Below, in pieces: positions 30,601 through 40,101 of a stretch of DNA of 64,000 nt. Made by a program: the position numbers and the translations under genes. The DNA comes from Pantoea wallisii. Lineage in GTDB: Bacteria > Pseudomonadota > Gammaproteobacteria > Enterobacterales > Enterobacteriaceae. The notes under the pieces were generated by a model. The model had not been told where the DNA came from, did not search any database, and saw only the letters and a list, made by a program, of their open reading frames with translations. The stretch lies in the NCBI RefSeq assembly GCF_002095485.1, contig NZ_MLFS01000003.1:83877-147876 (forward strand), given 5' to 3'. Position 1 is the first letter of the stretch; every line of letters begins with the position of its first letter.

Positions 30601-32165
30601 AGACGCAGGCGCAGCGAAGAGAGCTGCTCGGCGTGATGGCGCTGATTCGCCGCATCACGCAACAACTCACGGCCGGTCTGCCAGGCATCCTGACGGCTCA
30701 CTTCACCGGCGATGCTGGTGACCAGCGCCAGCGCCTGCTCAAACTGGCTGTGCGCCGCTTCGGCCACGCTCAGCTTCTGCTCCAGACGCAGCAGGCGTTC
30801 GGTAGCTTCCTCTTCGCGCGCCTGGAAGGTCTCCTGCCAGTCAGCGGCGTTATCGATGGTCAGATCCGGCAGCTGACACTGCGTACGCGCTCGCTCCAGC
30901 GCCTGCAGCGCCTGCTGATACTGGATGGCGCGCGTTTGTTGCACATCAAGTGCCTGCTGGAAATCGGCCAGCTGGCTCTTCAGCTCATCCACTTCAATTT
31001 CAGCGGCTTCGGCGCGGGCTTCGTTCTCTTCCTGCACCTCACGCGCTTCGGCGACCACTTCATTCTGCTCTTCCAGGCGGTAGGTCAGCTCCTCCAGATC
31101 GGCATCATAACGCGCAATCTTCTCCTGCTGCCGCATCGCGGTCTGCACCAGATTCAGGTGATCACTCGCCGCCTGATAATCGGTCTCGAGATCGTTCTCC
31201 GCCCCGTTGTGTTCGGACAACTCGCGCGCCATCTCAATGTGGCGATACTGCTCAGACGCCAGCTGGTTGCGGCTGGTAAACAGCTCGTTACGCAGCTGCA
31301 GCGCGCCATCGAGGTGAATGCGGCGCTCATTGGCGTGGCGCATGTAGTCGGCGGACACATAGCTGGTCGCTTCGGAGATCAGGTGCTTAAACAGATCGCG
31401 ATCGGACTGCGTAACGCGAATCGCTTCCAGCGTCATACGGTTTTCACGCAGCGCGGCTTCCATATCCTGGAACGCCTTACGCACGCCACTGTTTTCCGGC
31501 AGCAGGTAATCACGCAGCGAGCGGGTGATGGCGCTGGAGATACCGCCGTACAGCGAGGCTTCGATCAGACGATAGAACTTACTGCGATCGCCCGCGGTGC
31601 GCAGACGGCGCGGCACCACGCCAAGTTCAAACATCATGGCGTGATAATCAGTGACCGAGTTGTACTGGCGGAACTGCACGCCCTCGTGCGCTTCTACGCG
31701 CTCTTTCACTTCCGCCAGCGGCAGTACGCGCGCCTGACGGCTGTTGAGGATCTCTGTCAGCATATCGGTTGGCAGCGAATCGGTCGGCAGGCCATGAATA
31801 CTGAACGGTTTGATATCCACCTTTTTATCGCGCCCGGCGACCTGCTGCAGACGCACGCCTGCTATCACGCGCTGATGACGTGAGTTAACCACATCCAGCA
31901 CCGCATAGCAGACACCCGCGCGGAGCTTACCGTGCAGGCCTTTATCGCGTGAACCCGAGGTCGCGCCCGCTTCAGTGGTATTACGGAAGTGCAGCAGCGT
32001 TAAGTCCGGGATCAGCGCCGTTACAAACGCCGCCATGGTGGTGGATTTACCGGCACCGTTACCGCCGGAGAGCGTGGTCACTAACTCATCAAGATCAAAG
32101 GTGCGGGCAAAGAAGCCGTTCCAGTTGATCAGCGTTAGCGAGCGAAATTTACCGCGTTCAATCAT
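27699..32165 (-). CDS. mukB: chromosome partition protein MukB (SMC-like)
   Basis: 1488 aa (1486 in E. coli). The bacterial condensin ATPase: N-terminal head with Walker A GGNGAGKS at 34-41, two long heptad-rich coiled coils flanking a globular hinge near the middle ([22 protein letters not shown] to about [10 protein letters not shown]), and a C-terminal head with signature [10 protein letters not shown] and Walker [12 protein letters not shown]. With MukE and MukF it extrudes DNA loops and compacts and segregates the chromosome. Restricted to Enterobacterales and relatives. ATGA overlap with the mukE stop. Confidence 0.98.
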   Translation of the reverse strand: MIERGKFRSLTLINWNGFFARTFDLDELVTTLSGGNGAGKSTTMAAFVTALIPDLTLLHFRNTTEAGATSGSRDKGLHGKLRAGVCYAVLDVVNSRHQRVIAGVRLQQVAGRDKKVDIKPFSIHGLPTDSLPTDMLTEILNSRQARVLPLAEVKERVEAHEGVQFRQYNSVTDYHAMMFELGVVPRRLRTAGDRSKFYRLIEASLYGGISSAITRSLRDYLLPENSGVRKAFQDMEAALRENRMTLEAIRVTQSDRDLFKHLISEATSYVSADYMRHANERRIHLDGALQLRNELFTSRNQLASEQYRHIEMARELSEHNGAENDLETDYQAASDHLNLVQTAMRQQEKIARYDADLEELTYRLEEQNEVVAEAREVQEENEARAEAAEIEVDELKSQLADFQQALDVQQTRAIQYQQALQALERARTQCQLPDLTIDNAADWQETFQAREEEATERLLRLEQKLSVAEAAHSQFEQALALVTSIAGEVSRQDAWQTGRELLRDAANQRHHAEQLSSLRLRLNELETRLREQHDAERLLADFCKRQGQQYEADALEGLQRELEAQIEQLNESVADAGERRMLMRQELEQLRERISTLTARAPHWLAAQEILTQLSEQTGQQLSSSQQITEYMQQLLERERETTVERDEVAARKREVEQQIERLSQPGGAEDARLTQLAERFGGVLLSEIYDDVTLDDAPYFSALYGPSRHAIVVPDLSLVREMLDGLEECPEDLYLIEGDPQAFDDSVFSVDELQNAVVVKVAERQWRYSRFPKIPLFGRAARENQLELLGNERDRLAERFATLSFDVQKTQRLHQSFSRFIGSHLAVAFDDDPEAQIRQLSSRRGELERALAQHENDNQQQRAQFEQAKEGVAQLNRLLPRVNLLLDDSLGDRCEEIRERVEEAQDAARFLHQHGSKLAKLETLVSVLQSDPQQHDQLQRDYQQAQQQQRDARQQAFALTEVVQRRAHFSYEDSAGMLNGNSDLNDKLRQRLEQAEGERNRARERLREHQAQLTQYSQVLASLKSSYDAKRDMLKELQQEMQDIGVPADASAEARARTRRDELYSALSHNRARRNQLEKQLTFCEAEMDGLQKKLRKLERDYHMMREQVVSAKAGWCTVLRLVKDNGVERRLHRRELAYLSGDELRSMSDKALGALRLAVADNEHLRDVLRMSEDPKRPERKIQFFIAVYQHLRERIRQDIIRTDDPVEAIEQMEIELNRLTEELTAREQTLAISSRSAANIIRKTIQREQNRIRQLNQGLQTVSFGQVRSVRLNVNVRETHAMLLDTLSEEHEQHQDLFTSNRLTFSEALAKLYQRLNPHIDMGQRTPQTIGEELLDYRNYLEMEVEVNRGSDGWLRAESGALSTGEAIGTGMSILVMVVQSWEEESRRLRGKDISPCRLLFLDEAARLDARSIATLFELCERLEMQLVIAAPENISPEKGTTYKLVRKVFNNTEHVHVVGLRGFSADPAPVKHENSGLGLETENS

Positions 32166-32890
32166 GCCTGTTCTTCCTCCGCGCTATCACTCGCGTCGTT
32201 TTCGCTGTCATTCTCTGCATCATCGTTATCGCTGGCGGCAGCTGCGCGCTCCAGCGTCATGGCTTCGCCGTCACGAATCAGGCGCAGCTGCGCTTCACGC
32301 GCATCATCGCCGCTGCGGACATCGGCGCCAAAGCGGAATACTGACTCCATGATACGGAACTTGCTGCTGTCGTTACCCATAAACCACACCATGCCGAGAC
32401 GGCGCAGGCGGCTGAGCGAGGCGCGCATTTTTTCCTGCAGCTTCGCCCGATCAAGGTCAGAGCCGGTGGAGCGCTGGTTCACCAGCTTCAACAACTTGCC
32501 CTCGTCGGCCAGTGACAGCAGCTCGTCATACAGCTCCTGCTGGGTAAAGATGCCCTCATTCGCCAGCCGCTCAGGGCTGAGATAGAGATAGCACAGGATT
32601 TTGCCTACCATCATGTCCAGCTCAGAGAGTACCGAGCGCGGAATCAGCGTGGTGGAGCGCGGACGCAGATAGAAAAAACCTTCCGGCGCGCGAATCAGCT
32701 CAACGTTATAGCGCGCGTAAAACTCTTCCAGAAAAGTCTGGTAATCCATCAGAAATGCGTGGTTATCCAGCTCTTCGATACCAATATGGCGGCCTGCACG
32801 TAACTGGCTATCCAGCGCAGGGAAAATCGGGTTTGCCAGTGCCAGCGCCAGTTTGACGGGCATCACTTGTTCAATATTTGTCGATGACAT
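32162..32890 (-). CDS. mukE: condensin subunit MukE
   Basis: 242 aa from ATG 32890 ([20 protein letters not shown]), matching the E. coli start; the longer in-frame ATG at 32917 lies further inside mukF and is not conserved. Tandem winged-helix protein that links MukF to MukB. The C-terminus is strongly acidic ([20 protein letters not shown]), somewhat longer than in E. coli. The start overlaps the end of mukF by 20 bases and the stop overlaps mukB by 4, which implies translational coupling to keep subunit ratios. Confidence 0.97.
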   Translation of the reverse strand: MSSTNIEQVMPVKLALALANPIFPALDSQLRAGRHIGIEELDNHAFLMDYQTFLEEFYARYNVELIRAPEGFFYLRPRSTTLIPRSVLSELDMMVGKILCYLYLSPERLANEGIFTQQELYDELLSLADEGKLLKLVNQRSTGSDLDRAKLQEKMRASLSRLRRLGMVWFMGNDSSKFRIMESVFRFGADVRSGDDAREAQLRLIRDGEAMTLERAAAASDNDDAENDSENDASDSAEEEQA

Positions 32891-34193
32891 GTGCCTGCAC
32901 CTTGGCTCCGTAATCATTAATAGTTTGCCACTCTGCCGGCAAACCGGCTAAATCAGCTTCAGCCACGCCGAGTCGCACCGCCTGATCGATCACGATGCGT
33001 GCAAGGTCAAAGTGGCGCGCGCGCGGATACTGCGCCAGATAGTCACGCATCACCGTGGCAAGATGCAGCGGCTTCTGCTGCTGCTTGTAGATCAGCAGCG
33101 CTTCTTCAATCATCGCTGCCAGCTGTTCGCGGATTTCGTTGAACTCTTCGTACTCCATCTCCGGTGGCAGCTCGCCCATCACCTCGTCATTGCGCAGCGT
33201 CATCTCCTCGTCACGCATATCAAACAGGCGATCGGCGTTGGCGTAGGTCAGCGCCCACGGCTGGTCGAAATAGTTCTGCACCGACAGGCGCAAACGCTGC
33301 GCGAAGACGCGGTTCTTATCCATGTCGATGGCGGTACGAATAAATTTGTGTACGTGGCGGTCATAGCCGATCCACAGATCGATCGCCTGCTGTCCCCAGC
33401 TGATGATGCGATCGAGTTTATTCTGTAAATCAAACACCAGCTTATCGACAAACCCCAGATCCGGGCTGCTGAGCGTGGCGTCCTGAATGCGCAGCAGGTT
33501 AGCCTGCAACTTATCGCCGGCCGCCTCCAGCGTATCCTGTAGCTCGCGTAGCGTGCCGGAGGTTTCCGACAGCAGCAGTTCACAGCTGGAGATCGCCGCA
33601 CGCCAGTCTTTGTTGAGCAGATCGGCAATATCGGTTTTCACCGCCTGCTGCTGCTCATCCATCAGCCGCTGCGTCATGTCGATACTGTCGAAGATCTCCG
33701 CCACGGAGTACTTCAGCGGCGCAAAGACGTTGCGGTGCCAGTGGAACTCATCACCATCCTCTTCGGCGGCATCGGCCGCACGCTTGAGCTCCTGCGCCAC
33801 AATCGACAGCTGCATTGACAGGCGCAGCGTTGAGAACTCACGCTGGCGGATGTAGTAGTCGGTGATGCCGATCGCCAGCGGCGTCAGGCGGTAAATGGCG
33901 TGGCCTTCGCTCAGTTCGCTGGTAAAGCGGTTAAGCAGGCGCTGGCGCACCATATCATTGATAGCGTTGTTGGCGCGCACCTGCACCGTTTCGCTGGTTT
34001 GTTCGAATGCCTTACTGACATGGCGAAATGCATCAATCAGTTCGCCTTCACTCATTTCGCCATCCATCCGCTCGCCGTTGAGCGTGGCGATGGCCAGTAA
34101 AAAGGCCAGACGTTCTACCGGCAACGCAAGTGAAAAGTCACTCTTGCGCGCCCATGCCACCAGTTCGGGGACCGTCTGGGAAAACTCGCTCAT
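32871..34193 (-). CDS. mukF: condensin kleisin subunit MukF
   Basis: 440 aa, the same length as E. coli MukF. N-terminal winged-helix dimerisation domain ([34 protein letters not shown]), a central helical bundle, a MukE-binding middle and a C-terminal winged helix that contacts the MukB head. The start codon overlaps the cmoM stop by four bases (ATGA). Kleisin of the MukBEF complex. Confidence 0.97.
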   Translation of the reverse strand: MSEFSQTVPELVAWARKSDFSLALPVERLAFLLAIATLNGERMDGEMSEGELIDAFRHVSKAFEQTSETVQVRANNAINDMVRQRLLNRFTSELSEGHAIYRLTPLAIGITDYYIRQREFSTLRLSMQLSIVAQELKRAADAAEEDGDEFHWHRNVFAPLKYSVAEIFDSIDMTQRLMDEQQQAVKTDIADLLNKDWRAAISSCELLLSETSGTLRELQDTLEAAGDKLQANLLRIQDATLSSPDLGFVDKLVFDLQNKLDRIISWGQQAIDLWIGYDRHVHKFIRTAIDMDKNRVFAQRLRLSVQNYFDQPWALTYANADRLFDMRDEEMTLRNDEVMGELPPEMEYEEFNEIREQLAAMIEEALLIYKQQQKPLHLATVMRDYLAQYPRARHFDLARIVIDQAVRLGVAEADLAGLPAEWQTINDYGAKVQAHVIDKY

Positions 34194-34973
34194 AGTTGAT
34201 CCTTCTGACTGGGTTTGCGCGCGGTCACATGGATATAGCGCCCTAAACTTAAAAAGGGCTCCTGGCGACAGTAGCGCCGCTCCATCTCAATAATTTCCTC
34301 AACGCTCTTCCCGGTGCCGGGCTGCGGCTTCATGTAGTCACAAAACACGCGAATACCGGCACGCTGTTCAATCTCAAAACCACACTGTGTTAACCAGCGA
34401 TTCACATCATCCGGATCGCGGGGGAAATCCGGCGAAAGCGTGCGCTTCTTGCGTTTCGCCATATTGGCGCGCAGATAGCCGAAATTACCAAGGGTCAGGG
34501 TGCGAAACGTCAGGCCGTGTGCGTTGTAAAACATCAGCGACAGCACGCCGCCAGGCTGCAGCGTATGCCACAGCGCCTGCAGTACCGCCTGCGGATCGGC
34601 TACCCACTCAAGCACAGCGTGAAACAATACCAGATCCACGGGCTTATCCAAATGCTCCCCAATCTGCTGGGCGCTAATTTGTTTGAATTGCATGTTATGG
34701 CTCACACCCTCGGCATGCGCGTGGGCTTCGGCCAGCTTGAGCATCTCAATCGACAGATCGCACAGCATTACCTGGTGACCGCGGGCCGCCAGGCCACTGG
34801 CGATCTGTCCGACGCCACCCCCGGCATCCAGCACCGCGAGCGGACCGTCCGGCAGCGTGGGCAGAATGGTGTCCAGCTCATCCCACAGGATCGCCTGGCG
34901 CACCTGCTTTGCGGGTGCCGTAAATGTTTTGCGAGAATTTATCCGCCAGATCGTCAAAGTTACGATCCTGCAT
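34190..34973 (-). pseudogene. cmoM: tRNA carboxymethyluridine methyltransferase CmoM (SmtA), frameshifted near the N-terminus
   Basis: The true start is the ATG at 34973, encoding MQDRNFDDLADKFSQNIYG as in E. coli, but this frame stops after about 28 residues. The rest (VRQAILWDELDTIL, SAM-binding [48 protein letters not shown]) is read in another frame to 34190. The shift lies at 34906-34907, where the minus strand reads AAAGCAGG and a further Gly codon is expected (two bases missing or one extra). A TTG-initiated ORF at 34957 has no conserved N-terminus. CmoM makes mcmo5U34 in tRNA. First gene of the muk operon in E. coli. Confidence 0.88.
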
Positions 34974-35097
34974 GGTGAGGGCTCCGCTTTGCTGCATTCA
35001 ACTTGTGCTATTTTGTCACAGGCTCAACAAGAATGAACCTTTCATCCCGCAGTAACTGTCCGGCTGCTGTTTTTTCGGACAAAAGGAGTAATTTTCA

Positions 35098-35877
35098 ATG
35101 TTTTTTGCGTTAAAAAAATGGATTGGCGCGATGCTACTGCCTTTGCCGTTGCTGTTATCGCTGATGGCGGCAGGACTTTTGCTGCTCTGGTTTAGTCGCT
35201 GGCAAAAAAGCGGCAAAATCCTTATCTCTGTAAGCTGGCTACTGTTACTTTTGCTGAGCCTGCAACCGGTGGCCGATCGGTTGCTGGCGCCGCTGGAGAA
35301 TCAGTACGCTACCTGGAACGGCAGCGAGCCGGTCGATTACATCGTGGTGCTGGGTGGCGGCTACACCTATAACCGCGAGTGGGCGCCAAGCTCTAATCTG
35401 CTCAACAATAGTCTGCCGCGCGTCACGGAAGGTGTGCGTCAATGGCGGCGCTATCCGCAGGCAAAAATGATCTTTACCGGGGCCGCGGCGGGCTTCAACC
35501 CCCGCAGCAATGCCAGCGTAGCGGCCGGCGTAGCGGAGAGCCTGGGTGTGCCGGCGGATGCGATTATTATCCTCGACCAGCCGCATGATACCGGAGAGGA
35601 GGCGCTGGCGGTAAAGCAGACCATCGGAGAACATCCGTTCCTGCTGATCTCCTCCGCTAACCACCTGCCGCGGGCGATGCGCTTTTTCCAGGGTGCCGGC
35701 CTGAACCCGCTGCCAGCACCGGCTAACCAGCTGGCGATCACCTCACCGATTAGCGTGTGGGACAGGACGCTGCCTTCGCCGCTCTGGCTCAGCCACAGCC
35801 AGCGTGCCGTGTATGAGACGCTGGGGCTGATTTGGCAAAGGCTGCACGGCAATGGCTCAGCCGAGCCAGGGGAGTAA
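35098..35877 (+). CDS. elyC: envelope biogenesis factor ElyC
   Basis: 259 aa, the same length as E. coli ElyC. Two N-terminal membrane helices (about 12-32 and 40-58) are followed by a periplasmic DUF218 domain with VDYIVVLGGGYTYN, the family hallmark. ElyC supports peptidoglycan synthesis and undecaprenyl carrier use at low temperature, and has been linked to enterobacterial common antigen assembly. AAGGAG lies upstream of ATG 35098. The last 21 bases overlap the 3' end of ycbJ on the other strand. Confidence 0.95.
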   Translation: MFFALKKWIGAMLLPLPLLLSLMAAGLLLLWFSRWQKSGKILISVSWLLLLLLSLQPVADRLLAPLENQYATWNGSEPVDYIVVLGGGYTYNREWAPSSNLLNNSLPRVTEGVRQWRRYPQAKMIFTGAAAGFNPRSNASVAAGVAESLGVPADAIIILDQPHDTGEEALAVKQTIGEHPFLLISSANHLPRAMRFFQGAGLNPLPAPANQLAITSPISVWDRTLPSPLWLSHSQRAVYETLGLIWQRLHGNGSAEPGE

Positions 35878-36743
35878 CTGCCGGCAGGCGTGATCGAAGC
35901 GCGGGCGGTCAAACTGCCCGCTGCTGACCAGCGTATCCACGCAATCCCACATCTGATAGAGCCAGCGTCGCCACACAAAGCCCTCGGCGACCGGGGCTCG
36001 CTGCAGATAGTATTGCAGCAGCGACGCTTCTGCCCCGCTATCAGCCAGCCGCATCAAATCGTATTCACGCGGAGCCCACAAAATCGTACCGGGCTGCATC
36101 ATGGCGATCAGCTGATCGCTCCGCGCATCTTTCAGCACGCTGGCGAGGCGCAGATTCCCGTGCACCAGCACACAGGGATCATCAAACCCCTCAAACAGAC
36201 GCGGCAGCTGCTGGCGGCTGCGGAACAGCATCTGCCGATCTTCCAGCGTCAGAAACGGCGGCGATAACCCGCCCAGCGTAGACCAGAGCACCTCGACGCG
36301 CTGGCGATACCACGCCGGCCAGCGATTCTCCTGCACGCTATCCACACTGCCCACCAGGCCATGACTCTCCAGACGGTGCCACGCCAGCACGCCCTCAACA
36401 ATTTGCTCACAGAGCTGCGTCCAGCGGTCAGCTGTACGGGCGGGGGCCTCCGCCGATACGCCGTTATAGCGCGCCATCAGCAGCATCTCATGGGCGGGTG
36501 GCTGCTGGCTGAGCACCAGACCGCCGGAACAGCGATCAGGCTATCGTGACTGAGCAGCGTGAGTTTTTGCGCTTCGAGCGCGGCACGGCCCTGATGGCGG
36601 AAGTACTTTGCCACCAGCGGCATGGGTCTGCCGTGATCGTCATAGAGGGCATAGAGCCGCGACTGCGCCTGTTCGCTGATGGTTTCCAGCCGGCTGACGG
36701 CTTCACCCAGCACCAGGGCCAGTTCTGAACGGAGTTGTTCCAT
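35857..36743 (-). pseudogene. ycbJ: YcbJ kinase-fold family protein, frameshifted
   Basis: Start ATG 36743 (MEQLRSELALVLGEAVSRLE), with GGAGG upstream. The first ~75 residues match YcbJ to LIAVP. One base is then missing at about 36525 (minus strand GTTCCGGCGG) and the frame runs off, while LVLSQQPPAHEMLLMARYNG through WAPREYDLMRLADSG to HACRQLLPWLG is intact in another frame to 35857. Restored length is 295 aa (297 in E. coli). Resembles aminoglycoside-phosphotransferase-like kinases (VLVHGNLRLASVL as a degenerate catalytic loop); the function is unknown. Confidence 0.85.
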
Positions 36744-36821
36744 TGCATTTTCCTCCGGCGTAAATGATTCCACTCCCCTGGAGGTCACACAGGCGCGACA
36801 CGGCGCGCCGGATCAAACGTA

Positions 36822-36846
36822 ACGGCCAGCAGCCTGCACTGGCCGT
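36822..36846 (-). terminator. hairpin after kdsB
   Basis: ACGGCCAG (36822-36829) and CTGGCCGT (36839-36846) form a perfect 8-bp stem eight bases after the kdsB stop. On the minus strand the next bases are TACGTTTG, so it is a weak intrinsic terminator at best. Confidence 0.45.
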
Positions 36847-36853
36847 CGGTGTT

Positions 36854-37603
36854 TTAGCCTTGCATGGCCGCGCGCACGCGCACCAAATCTTCCGGCGTAT
36901 CCACACCCACGCTGGGGAGCGTTGCCGCAACCGCTACGTGAATTTTTTCGCCATACCACAGCACGCGCAGCTGCTCCAGCAGCTCAATTTGCTCCAGCGG
37001 ACAGGGCTGCCAGGCAATATAGCGGCGGATAAAGCCGGCGCGGTAGGCGTAAATGCCAATGTGGCGCAGCAGCGTATCACCAATCTGCTCACGCGAATGC
37101 GCGTAACGCTCGCGATCCCATGGAATGGTGGCGCGTGAGAAGTAGAGCGCGTAGCCGTTAGCATCCGTCACGACTTTAACCGCATTAGGGTTAAACGCCT
37201 CTTCCGCATCGGTAATCGGCACGGCCAGGGTAGCCATGCCCGCATCCGCCTGCGCCAGATTGCCCGCCACCTGGCGCACAATCTCTGCCGGAATCATCGG
37301 CTCATCACCCTGCACATTGACAATAATGGTGTCATCAGCGAACTGATATTTTTCAATCACTTCGGCCAAACGTTCCGTGCCTGAATGGTGATCGGCGCGC
37401 GTCATGCACACTTCACCGCCGGCCGCGATAACGGCAGCAGCCACATCCGGATGGTCCGTGGCGACAATGACGCGATCGGCGCCCGATTCACGCGCACGCT
37501 CCATCACGTGGACAATCATCGGCTTGCCGTGAATATCAACCAGCGGTTTACCAGGCAGACGCGTTGAGGCATATCGCGCCGGGATAATGGCGACGAAACT
37601 CAT
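36854..37603 (-). CDS. kdsB: CMP-Kdo synthetase (3-deoxy-manno-octulosonate cytidylyltransferase)
   Basis: 249 aa. Activates Kdo with CTP for the LPS inner core; cytoplasmic and essential. The N-terminal nucleotide loop [24 protein letters not shown] and the C-terminal [14 protein letters not shown] are diagnostic. It overlaps the ycaR stop by four bases (ATGA), so the lpxK-ycaQ-ycaR-kdsB side of the cluster reads as one unit. Confidence 0.97.
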   Translation of the reverse strand: MSFVAIIPARYASTRLPGKPLVDIHGKPMIVHVMERARESGADRVIVATDHPDVAAAVIAAGGEVCMTRADHHSGTERLAEVIEKYQFADDTIIVNVQGDEPMIPAEIVRQVAGNLAQADAGMATLAVPITDAEEAFNPNAVKVVTDANGYALYFSRATIPWDRERYAHSREQIGDTLLRHIGIYAYRAGFIRRYIAWQPCPLEQIELLEQLRVLWYGEKIHVAVAATLPSVGVDTPEDLVRVRAAMQG

Positions 37604-37782
37604 GGATGAATCTCTTCAACAGATAACGTGCGGGCTTCCACCTCCAGCAACACCGGAATACCGTCACGTACCGGATAAGCCAGGCCGTCAGGTTTACAAA
37701 TCAGCTCTTGCTGCTCTTTGTTGTAATACAGCTTTCCGTTACATACCGGACAGGCAACAATCTCAAGTAAACGGTGATCCAT
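37600..37782 (-). CDS. ycaR: YcaR, Trm112-family small zinc-ribbon-like protein
   Basis: 60 aa. The N-terminal CPVCNGKL supplies one Cys pair and ELICKP a third cysteine; [15 protein letters not shown] is the conserved UPF0434/Trm112 segment. Family members in other organisms are small partners of methyltransferases; the role in enteric bacteria is unsettled. AAGGAGAAG lies upstream. Four-base overlap with kdsB. Confidence 0.93.
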   Translation of the reverse strand: MDHRLLEIVACPVCNGKLYYNKEQQELICKPDGLAYPVRDGIPVLLEVEARTLSVEEIHP

Positions 37783-37861
37783 ACTCTTCTCCTTTCAGGA
37801 CCGATTCGTCAGACGATTAGCATACCATAGCGCAGCTGCGCGCGATGTGCCGGAATCCGGC

Positions 37862-39079
37862 TCACGCGGTGATTAACCAGCGTGCTGACCACGCTTCCCG
37901 CAGTGCCTCAGGCGCGCTCTCCAGCACCACTTCCGTTGCTTCCTGCCAGGCAGCAAAACGGCTGATGGCTTTTTGCACATCATCAAGCAGCAGCTGGCTG
38001 AGGCGCACGCCAGGTTCCAGCCAGAACGCGCGGATAATCAGGCGCTGAGTCTGACGATCCATTTTGGCATCCATACGCGCTTTCAGGGCACCCCGGTGCA
38101 GTATCGGCAGCACGAAGTAGCCATATTTACGCTTCTCTGCCGGGGTATAGCACTCAATGCGGTAGTCAAAATTAAACAACTCCAGCGCCCGCCGACGATC
38201 CCAAACCACCGGATCAAACGGCGACAGGATAGCCGTGTGTGTGGCTGCCACGGGCTTTTCCAGCAAGGCGAGCTGCGATTGATGCAGCCACATCTCCCCT
38301 AACTGCTCCACCTCAACCCGCTGTATTGCGCCGCGTTCAGCCGCTGCGGCTAGCCAGGTTTTCACCGGCGCCCGCCGGAGCCGATAGTAATCCGGCAGCC
38401 AGCTGGCGCGGAAAATGCCCAGGCTGCGGGCGCTGTGATCCAGCATCAGGTTGACCGCATCGGCTTCACTCAGCGCATGCAGCTCGTCGCGCCACTCAGG
38501 CATTACCCGGCTGCGCAGATCGTATACACGCTGAAAGTTACGCCGCTCTGTCACCATTAACTCACCGGCGCTAAACAGGTTCTCCAGATGCCGTTTGTGC
38601 GGTTTCCATGCCCACCAGCCAGGCTTTGTGTGCTTGTCATTGGCAAAATCGGCGGCGCGTACCGGGCCATTAAGCGCGATATGTTCCAGCAGTGCGGCGA
38701 TCTCCTGCTGGTGCTGTTCAACCCACTGCTCACTGTATTTCCACCCCAGACGCTGCGGTGTCAGCATCCGGTGACGCAGTAGCGGATAATCTTCGAAGGG
38801 AATAAAACAGGCTTCATGCGCCCAGTATTCAAACAGCGCACCGGAGGCCAGCGTCTGTTCCAGCCACGCTGGCGGGTAGGCTCCCAGCCGGCTAAACAGC
38901 ACCAGATAGGGGCTGCGCGCAACCACATTGATGGTATCGATCTGCAACAGTGACATCTGTCGTATGCTGGCATGGACATCCTCAAAACGCGCACGGCGCC
39001 CCGGCGGGCGCAGCAGCCCCTGAGCCGCGAGATGCAGATGGCGGGCCGTAGAGAGTGAGAGGGACGCACTGTTTTTCAT
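37862..39079 (-). CDS. ycaQ: YcaQ, winged-helix DNA glycosylase (interstrand crosslink unhooking, AlkX type)
   Basis: 405 aa. HTH_42/AlkZ-like fold of tandem winged helices. SLLQIDTINVVARSPYLVLFSRLG holds the QxD (Gln-Ile-Asp) catalytic motif that marks the YcaQ/AlkX branch, in contrast to the QxQ of AlkZ enzymes in antibiotic clusters. FDPVVWDRRRALELF is the other conserved block. E. coli YcaQ removes N-alkylated purines and unhooks nitrogen-mustard-type crosslinks. It sits between lpxK and ycaR on the same strand. Confidence 0.92.
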   Translation of the reverse strand: MKNSASLSLSTARHLHLAAQGLLRPPGRRARFEDVHASIRQMSLLQIDTINVVARSPYLVLFSRLGAYPPAWLEQTLASGALFEYWAHEACFIPFEDYPLLRHRMLTPQRLGWKYSEQWVEQHQQEIAALLEHIALNGPVRAADFANDKHTKPGWWAWKPHKRHLENLFSAGELMVTERRNFQRVYDLRSRVMPEWRDELHALSEADAVNLMLDHSARSLGIFRASWLPDYYRLRRAPVKTWLAAAAERGAIQRVEVEQLGEMWLHQSQLALLEKPVAATHTAILSPFDPVVWDRRRALELFNFDYRIECYTPAEKRKYGYFVLPILHRGALKARMDAKMDRQTQRLIIRAFWLEPGVRLSQLLLDDVQKAISRFAAWQEATEVVLESAPEALREAWSARWLITA

Positions 39080-39099
39080 GACCTCTCCCTTTTTCAGGA

Positions 39100-40101
39100 T
39101 TAACGCGAGCGGGCGTCGCGGGCGGCAGTACAGAGGTGGGTTATATCGTCGAGCAGTGCCGCCAGCGGCGCGCCGGTCAGCTGCGCATCAACCGGCAAAT
39201 ACCACCAGTTAGCGCGCGCAAAGGCGCGGCACTTCACCGCGTCTTTTTCCGTCATTAGCAAACACTGCCCCTGCTGTGTCAGACGGCTTAACTCCTCTTC
39301 GCTGTAAGCATGGTGATCGGCAAACGCGATCTCGGCAACAGGCTTTACGCTCTGCTGCTGCAGCGTGCTGAAGAAGCGCGGTGGGTGGCCAATCCCGGCC
39401 ATCGCAACGATCGGCGGCAGCTGCTGCAGGCTGGCCGTCTCACCACTTAGCACATTAATTGCCAGACCAGGCTGAAGTGACATGGCGATCTCACCATCCT
39501 GCGCGATTCCGCCGTTCACAATCACGGCGTTCACACTCTGCAGGCGTGAAGCCCGTTCGCGCATCGGCCCGGCGGGTAGCCACCAGCCGTTGCCAAAACG
39601 GCGCACACCATCGACCACCACAATTTCGCGATCGCGCTGCAACGCATAGTGTTGCAGGCCATCATCCGTAATGATGACATCCAGATCGTGCGCGGCCAGC
39701 AGGGCTTCGACCGCCTGACAGCGTTTCGGGGCCACCGCGACCGGTACCTGCGTACGCTGCGCAATCAGGACCGGCTCGTCACCCGCCTGCCCGGTGGCGG
39801 TTTGCGCCGTCACCAGCAGCGGATAATGCTCTGCCTTGCCACCGTAGCCGCGCGACACCACGCCAGGGCGCAGGCCGCGCTGCTGTAACGCCTGCACTAA
39901 CCAAATGACAACCGGTGTTTTACCGTTGCCGCCCGCTGTCAGGTTGCCCACCACAATCACCGGTCGCGGCGCATGCCAGCTGTTACGCCAGCCGCGCTGG
40001 AAGCTGAGGCGAATCAGCCAGGTTATCGCCCCATAAAGCAGGCTCAGCGGCCACAGCAGCAGCCACAGCGGCGAGCGTCCGCTCCAGATACGTTCAATCA
40101 T
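39100..40101 (-). CDS. lpxK: tetraacyldisaccharide 4'-kinase LpxK
   Basis: 333 aa. An N-terminal membrane-associated hydrophobic stretch ([19 protein letters not shown]) is followed by the P-loop [11 protein letters not shown] at 52-62, slightly longer than a standard Walker A as usual for LpxK. VSRGYGG and [10 protein letters not shown] hold other active-site residues. Phosphorylates the lipid A precursor at the 4' position on the cytoplasmic face. Its ATG overlaps the msbA stop by four bases, so flipping and phosphorylation functions are co-translated. Confidence 0.96.
   Translation of the reverse strand: MIERIWSGRSPLWLLLWPLSLLYGAITWLIRLSFQRGWRNSWHAPRPVIVVGNLTAGGNGKTPVVIWLVQALQQRGLRPGVVSRGYGGKAEHYPLLVTAQTATGQAGDEPVLIAQRTQVPVAVAPKRCQAVEALLAAHDLDVIITDDGLQHYALQRDREIVVVDGVRRFGNGWWLPAGPMRERASRLQSVNAVIVNGGIAQDGEIAMSLQPGLAINVLSGETASLQQLPPIVAMAGIGHPPRFFSTLQQQSVKPVAEIAFADHHAYSEEELSRLTQQGQCLLMTEKDAVKCRAFARANWWYLPVDAQLTGAPLAALLDDITHLCTAARDARSR

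Noticed and set aside
30357..31883. 508-codon open frame antisense to mukB
   Set aside because: It lies wholly opposite the conserved mukB coding sequence, has no ribosome-binding site or recognisable domain, and reflects the codon bias of the real gene.
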